This document shows, piece after piece, positions 6,056 to 7,604 of a stretch of DNA of 7,604 nucleotides. The stretch's first letter is position 1; every line of letters begins with the position of its first letter. Location: contig JAJPXR010000118.1 in NCBI GenBank assembly GCA_021205375.1, forward strand, positions 17,223-24,826, written 5' to 3'. Position numbers and translations under genes: made by a program. Below the pieces are notes generated by a model. The model saw only the letters and a list, made by a program, of their open reading frames with translations. It had not been told where the DNA came from and ran no database searches. The stretch is from Clostridiales bacterium (GTDB lineage Bacteria; Bacillota; Clostridia; Oscillospirales; Oscillospiraceae).

Positions 6056-7126
6056 TTACAATTGCTTAATTTGTTCCATCAATTCCGATTTTTTCAGCCG
6101 AACGGCCTCCGCCTTGCCCAGCTCGGGCAGCAGGATGACGCTGATATCGCCGCCCTGTCCCTTTTTGTCCAGGCCCACGGCCTCCTCGTAGTCGGCCTGG
6201 GTGCAGGGGATGGCATCCGGCAGGCCGAATTTTTTCACGATGGACTGAATTTTACCGGGGACCTCCGCCGGGGTGACGCCCATGTGGACGCCGATCTCCG
6301 CCGCCCGGCACATCCCGGCGGCCACGGCCTGGCCGTGGGTGTAAGTCTCGTAGTGGTACGCCTTCTCATAGGCGTGGCCCAGGGTGTGGCCGAAGTTCAA
6401 AATCATGCGCAGGCCTCGGTCGTGCTCGTCCTGAAGCACCACCTCGGCTTTGATGGCGCAGCAGATGTGGATGACCTGCTCGATGGCCGCCATGACCCGC
6501 GCCCGGCTGCCGCGCTGATCCAGCATGTCGAAAAACTCCGCGTCCCAGATGCAGCCGTACTTGACGACCTCGGCCATGCCGTCGGCAAAGACCGGGTCGG
6601 GCAGGGTCTCCAGCACGTCCGGGTCGATGACCACCATCCGGGGCTGCCAGAAGGCTCCGGCCAGGTTCTTCCCGGCTTGGAGGTCCACCGCCACCTTGCC
6701 GCCCACGGAGGAGTCCACCTGGGCCAGAAGGGTGGTGGGAATTTGGACGTAATCAATGCCCCGGAGGATGGTGGCAGCGGCAAAACCCGCCAGGTCGCCT
6801 ACCACGCCGCCGCCCAGGGCCACCACCGCGTCGGTGCGGGTCAGGCCGAAGGCCATCAGTTCCTCCCACAGCCAGGCCAGCATCTCCGGGTTCTTGGAGG
6901 ACTCCCCCGCCGGGATGGTGAACACCTTCACCTGGAACCGGGCGGCCTCCAGGCTGTCCACCACCCGCTGGGCGTACAGGGGGCCGACGGTGCTGTCCGT
7001 CACCAGGGCAATGCGGGTGGCCCGCATCAGCACCACCCGGCACCGCTTGCCCACCGCGTCCAGCAGGCCCCGTTCAATCAAAATCTCATATTCTCTGCCG
7101 GGCAGAGCCACATTCAGTCGGTTCAT
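6056..7126 (-). CDS. aroB: 3-dehydroquinate synthase
   Basis: This enzyme cyclises DAHP to 3-dehydroquinate, the second shikimate step, using bound NAD and a divalent metal, usually zinc. The 356 residues match the normal family length. The N-terminal nucleotide-binding half has LVTDSTVGPLY (41-51), the phosphate loop GGGVVGDLAGFAAA (105-118) and IPTTLLAQVDSSVGGK (129-144). The C-terminal half holds the metal ligands Glu186 (in ADGMAEVVKYG), His247 (NFGHTLGHA) and His264 (THGQAVA). GKNLAGAFWQP (152-162) and DKK (320-322) are also in place. The start is supported by AAGGAG 6 nt before the ATG. It follows aroF across 107 nt and precedes aroA. Confidence 0.98.
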   Translation of the reverse strand: MNRLNVALPGREYEILIERGLLDAVGKRCRVVLMRATRIALVTDSTVGPLYAQRVVDSLEAARFQVKVFTIPAGESSKNPEMLAWLWEELMAFGLTRTDAVVALGGGVVGDLAGFAAATILRGIDYVQIPTTLLAQVDSSVGGKVAVDLQAGKNLAGAFWQPRMVVIDPDVLETLPDPVFADGMAEVVKYGCIWDAEFFDMLDQRGSRARVMAAIEQVIHICCAIKAEVVLQDEHDRGLRMILNFGHTLGHAYEKAYHYETYTHGQAVAAGMCRAAEIGVHMGVTPAEVPGKIQSIVKKFGLPDAIPCTQADYEEAVGLDKKGQGGDISVILLPELGKAEAVRLKKSELMEQIKQL

Positions 7127-7140
7127 GGCGCGCTCCTTCC

Positions 7141-7195
7141 GGGCGAGAGACCCATAAGCAAAACCAAACGATTTTGCACTGCTCTCGTTTCGCCC
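7141..7195 (-). other. Nested stem-loop in the aroF-aroB spacer
   Basis: GGGCG (7141-7145) pairs with CGCCC (7191-7195), AGAG (7146-7149) can pair with CTCT (7182-7185) across a bulge, and an inner GCAAAA (7158-7163) pairs with TTTTGC (7172-7177). The outer stem ends within about ten bases of the aroB ribosome binding site. No T run follows it, so it is not a standard terminator. It could influence aroB translation or mark a processing site. I found no recognisable riboswitch or T-box hallmark in this spacer. Confidence 0.35.
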
Positions 7196-7233
7196 TGATA
7201 CACTTTATCGGTTTAAAGCAAATTCTATCCTTT

Positions 7234-7604
7234 TTATATTACTACAGTTTTACCCATCAGGTCAACAATTTTCTGCACCTTGCCCATGAGCTGGCCGAAC
7301 TGCATGGGGGTCAGGGACTGCTGGCCGTCGCAGAGGGCGTGTTTGGGGTCGTTGTGGACCTCGATGATGAGGCCGTCGGCTCCCGCCGCCACCGCCGCCA
7401 TGGTCAGCGGCTCCACCAGCCAGCTATAGCCGCCGGAGTGGGAGGGGTCCACCACCACGGGCAGGTGGCTCATCCGCTTGACGGCGGGAATGGCGGAGAC
7501 GTCCAGCGTGTTGCGGGTGTAGGTCTCAAAGGTGCGGATGCCCCGCTCACAGAGGATGACGTTTTCGTTGCCCTCGCTCATGATGTACTCGGCGGACATG
7601 ATCC
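7234..7604 (-). CDS. aroF: 3-deoxy-7-phosphoheptulonate (DAHP) synthase, C-terminal part
   Basis: This enzyme condenses phosphoenolpyruvate and erythrose 4-phosphate into DAHP, the committed first step of the shikimate pathway. Only the last 122 or so codons are present. The frame is open to the right edge, so the Met at 7597-7599 is internal, not the start. Numbering from that Met, CERGIRTFETYTRN (17-30), VVVDPSHSGG (48-57) and IIEVHNDP (78-85) are typical of the type I-beta (Firmicutes/Thermotoga-like) enzymes. His54, Glu80 and Asp91 repeat the 26- and 11-residue spacing of the metal ligands in the Thermotoga enzyme, as I recall it. The missing N terminus, which may carry a regulatory ferredoxin-like or chorismate mutase domain, cannot be judged. 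It appears to head, or lie near the head of, the aro operon. Confidence 0.95.
   Translation of the reverse strand, partial: IMSAEYIMSEGNENVILCERGIRTFETYTRNTLDVSAIPAVKRMSHLPVVVDPSHSGGYSWLVEPLTMAAVAAGADGLIIEVHNDPKHALCDGQQSLTPMQFGQLMGKVQKIVDLMGKTVVI
7236..7265 (-). promoter_or_regulatory. Candidate internal promoter at the aroF 3' end
   Basis: On the minus strand TTGACC (7260-7265) and TAATAT (7236-7241) are 18 nt apart, overlapping the last aroF codons and its stop. The -35 box matches 5 of 6 consensus bases, the -10 box only 4 of 6. If active it would give aroB and the genes after it an aroF-independent transcript with a leader of about 100 nt containing the nested stem-loop. Because it falls in coding sequence, chance is a serious alternative. 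Confidence 0.25.

Overview
The window is ordinary chromosomal housekeeping DNA, with every real gene on the minus strand. GC content is high inside the genes and clearly lower in the spacers that carry promoters. Gene content and protein style suggest a high-GC member of Clostridia, probably Oscillospirales/Oscillospiraceae. The supporting signs are a fused chorismate mutase-prephenate dehydratase, a Clostridia-style EPSP synthase, strong AAGGAG ribosome binding sites, and a CCCCTCC/GGAGGGG palindromic intergenic repeat. The taxonomic placement is inference, not proof.

Two transcription units follow one another, read from right to left. The first is an aromatic amino acid operon: aroF (DAHP synthase, only its 3' part, 7234-7604), aroB (6056-7126), aroA (4747-5973), aroC (3673-4734) and pheA (2477-3640). 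A hairpin at 2412-2444 followed by a short T run probably ends it. Together these genes cover shikimate steps 1, 2, 6 and 7 and then lead chorismate through prephenate to phenylpyruvate. Steps 3-5 (aroD, aroE, aroK) and a tyrosine branch gene are not in the window. The aroA-aroC junction is tightest, because the aroA stop codon lies inside the aroC ribosome binding site.

The second unit is the conserved translation pair rpsB (ribosomal protein S2, 1438-2139) and tsf (EF-Ts, 428-1366). It has a good sigma-A type promoter at 2256-2284, a leader of about 110 nt with a hairpin, a perfect 9-bp hairpin between the two genes, and a textbook intrinsic terminator at 361-396.

Positions 1-427 contain no convincing gene. 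Beyond the tsf terminator lies a roughly 266-bp element (88-353) with inverted GC-rich ends that start AAACCCCTCCG. It looks like a non-coding, MITE- or REP-like repeat. At the far left, a strong Shine-Dalgarno sequence and ATG open a frame of only five codons, possibly the edge of the next unit. I found no defence system, CRISPR array, tRNA, rRNA, transposase or evidently undescribed system. The items most worth a second look are the repeat, its 12-base overlap with the aro terminator, and the substrate-loop variant in AroA.
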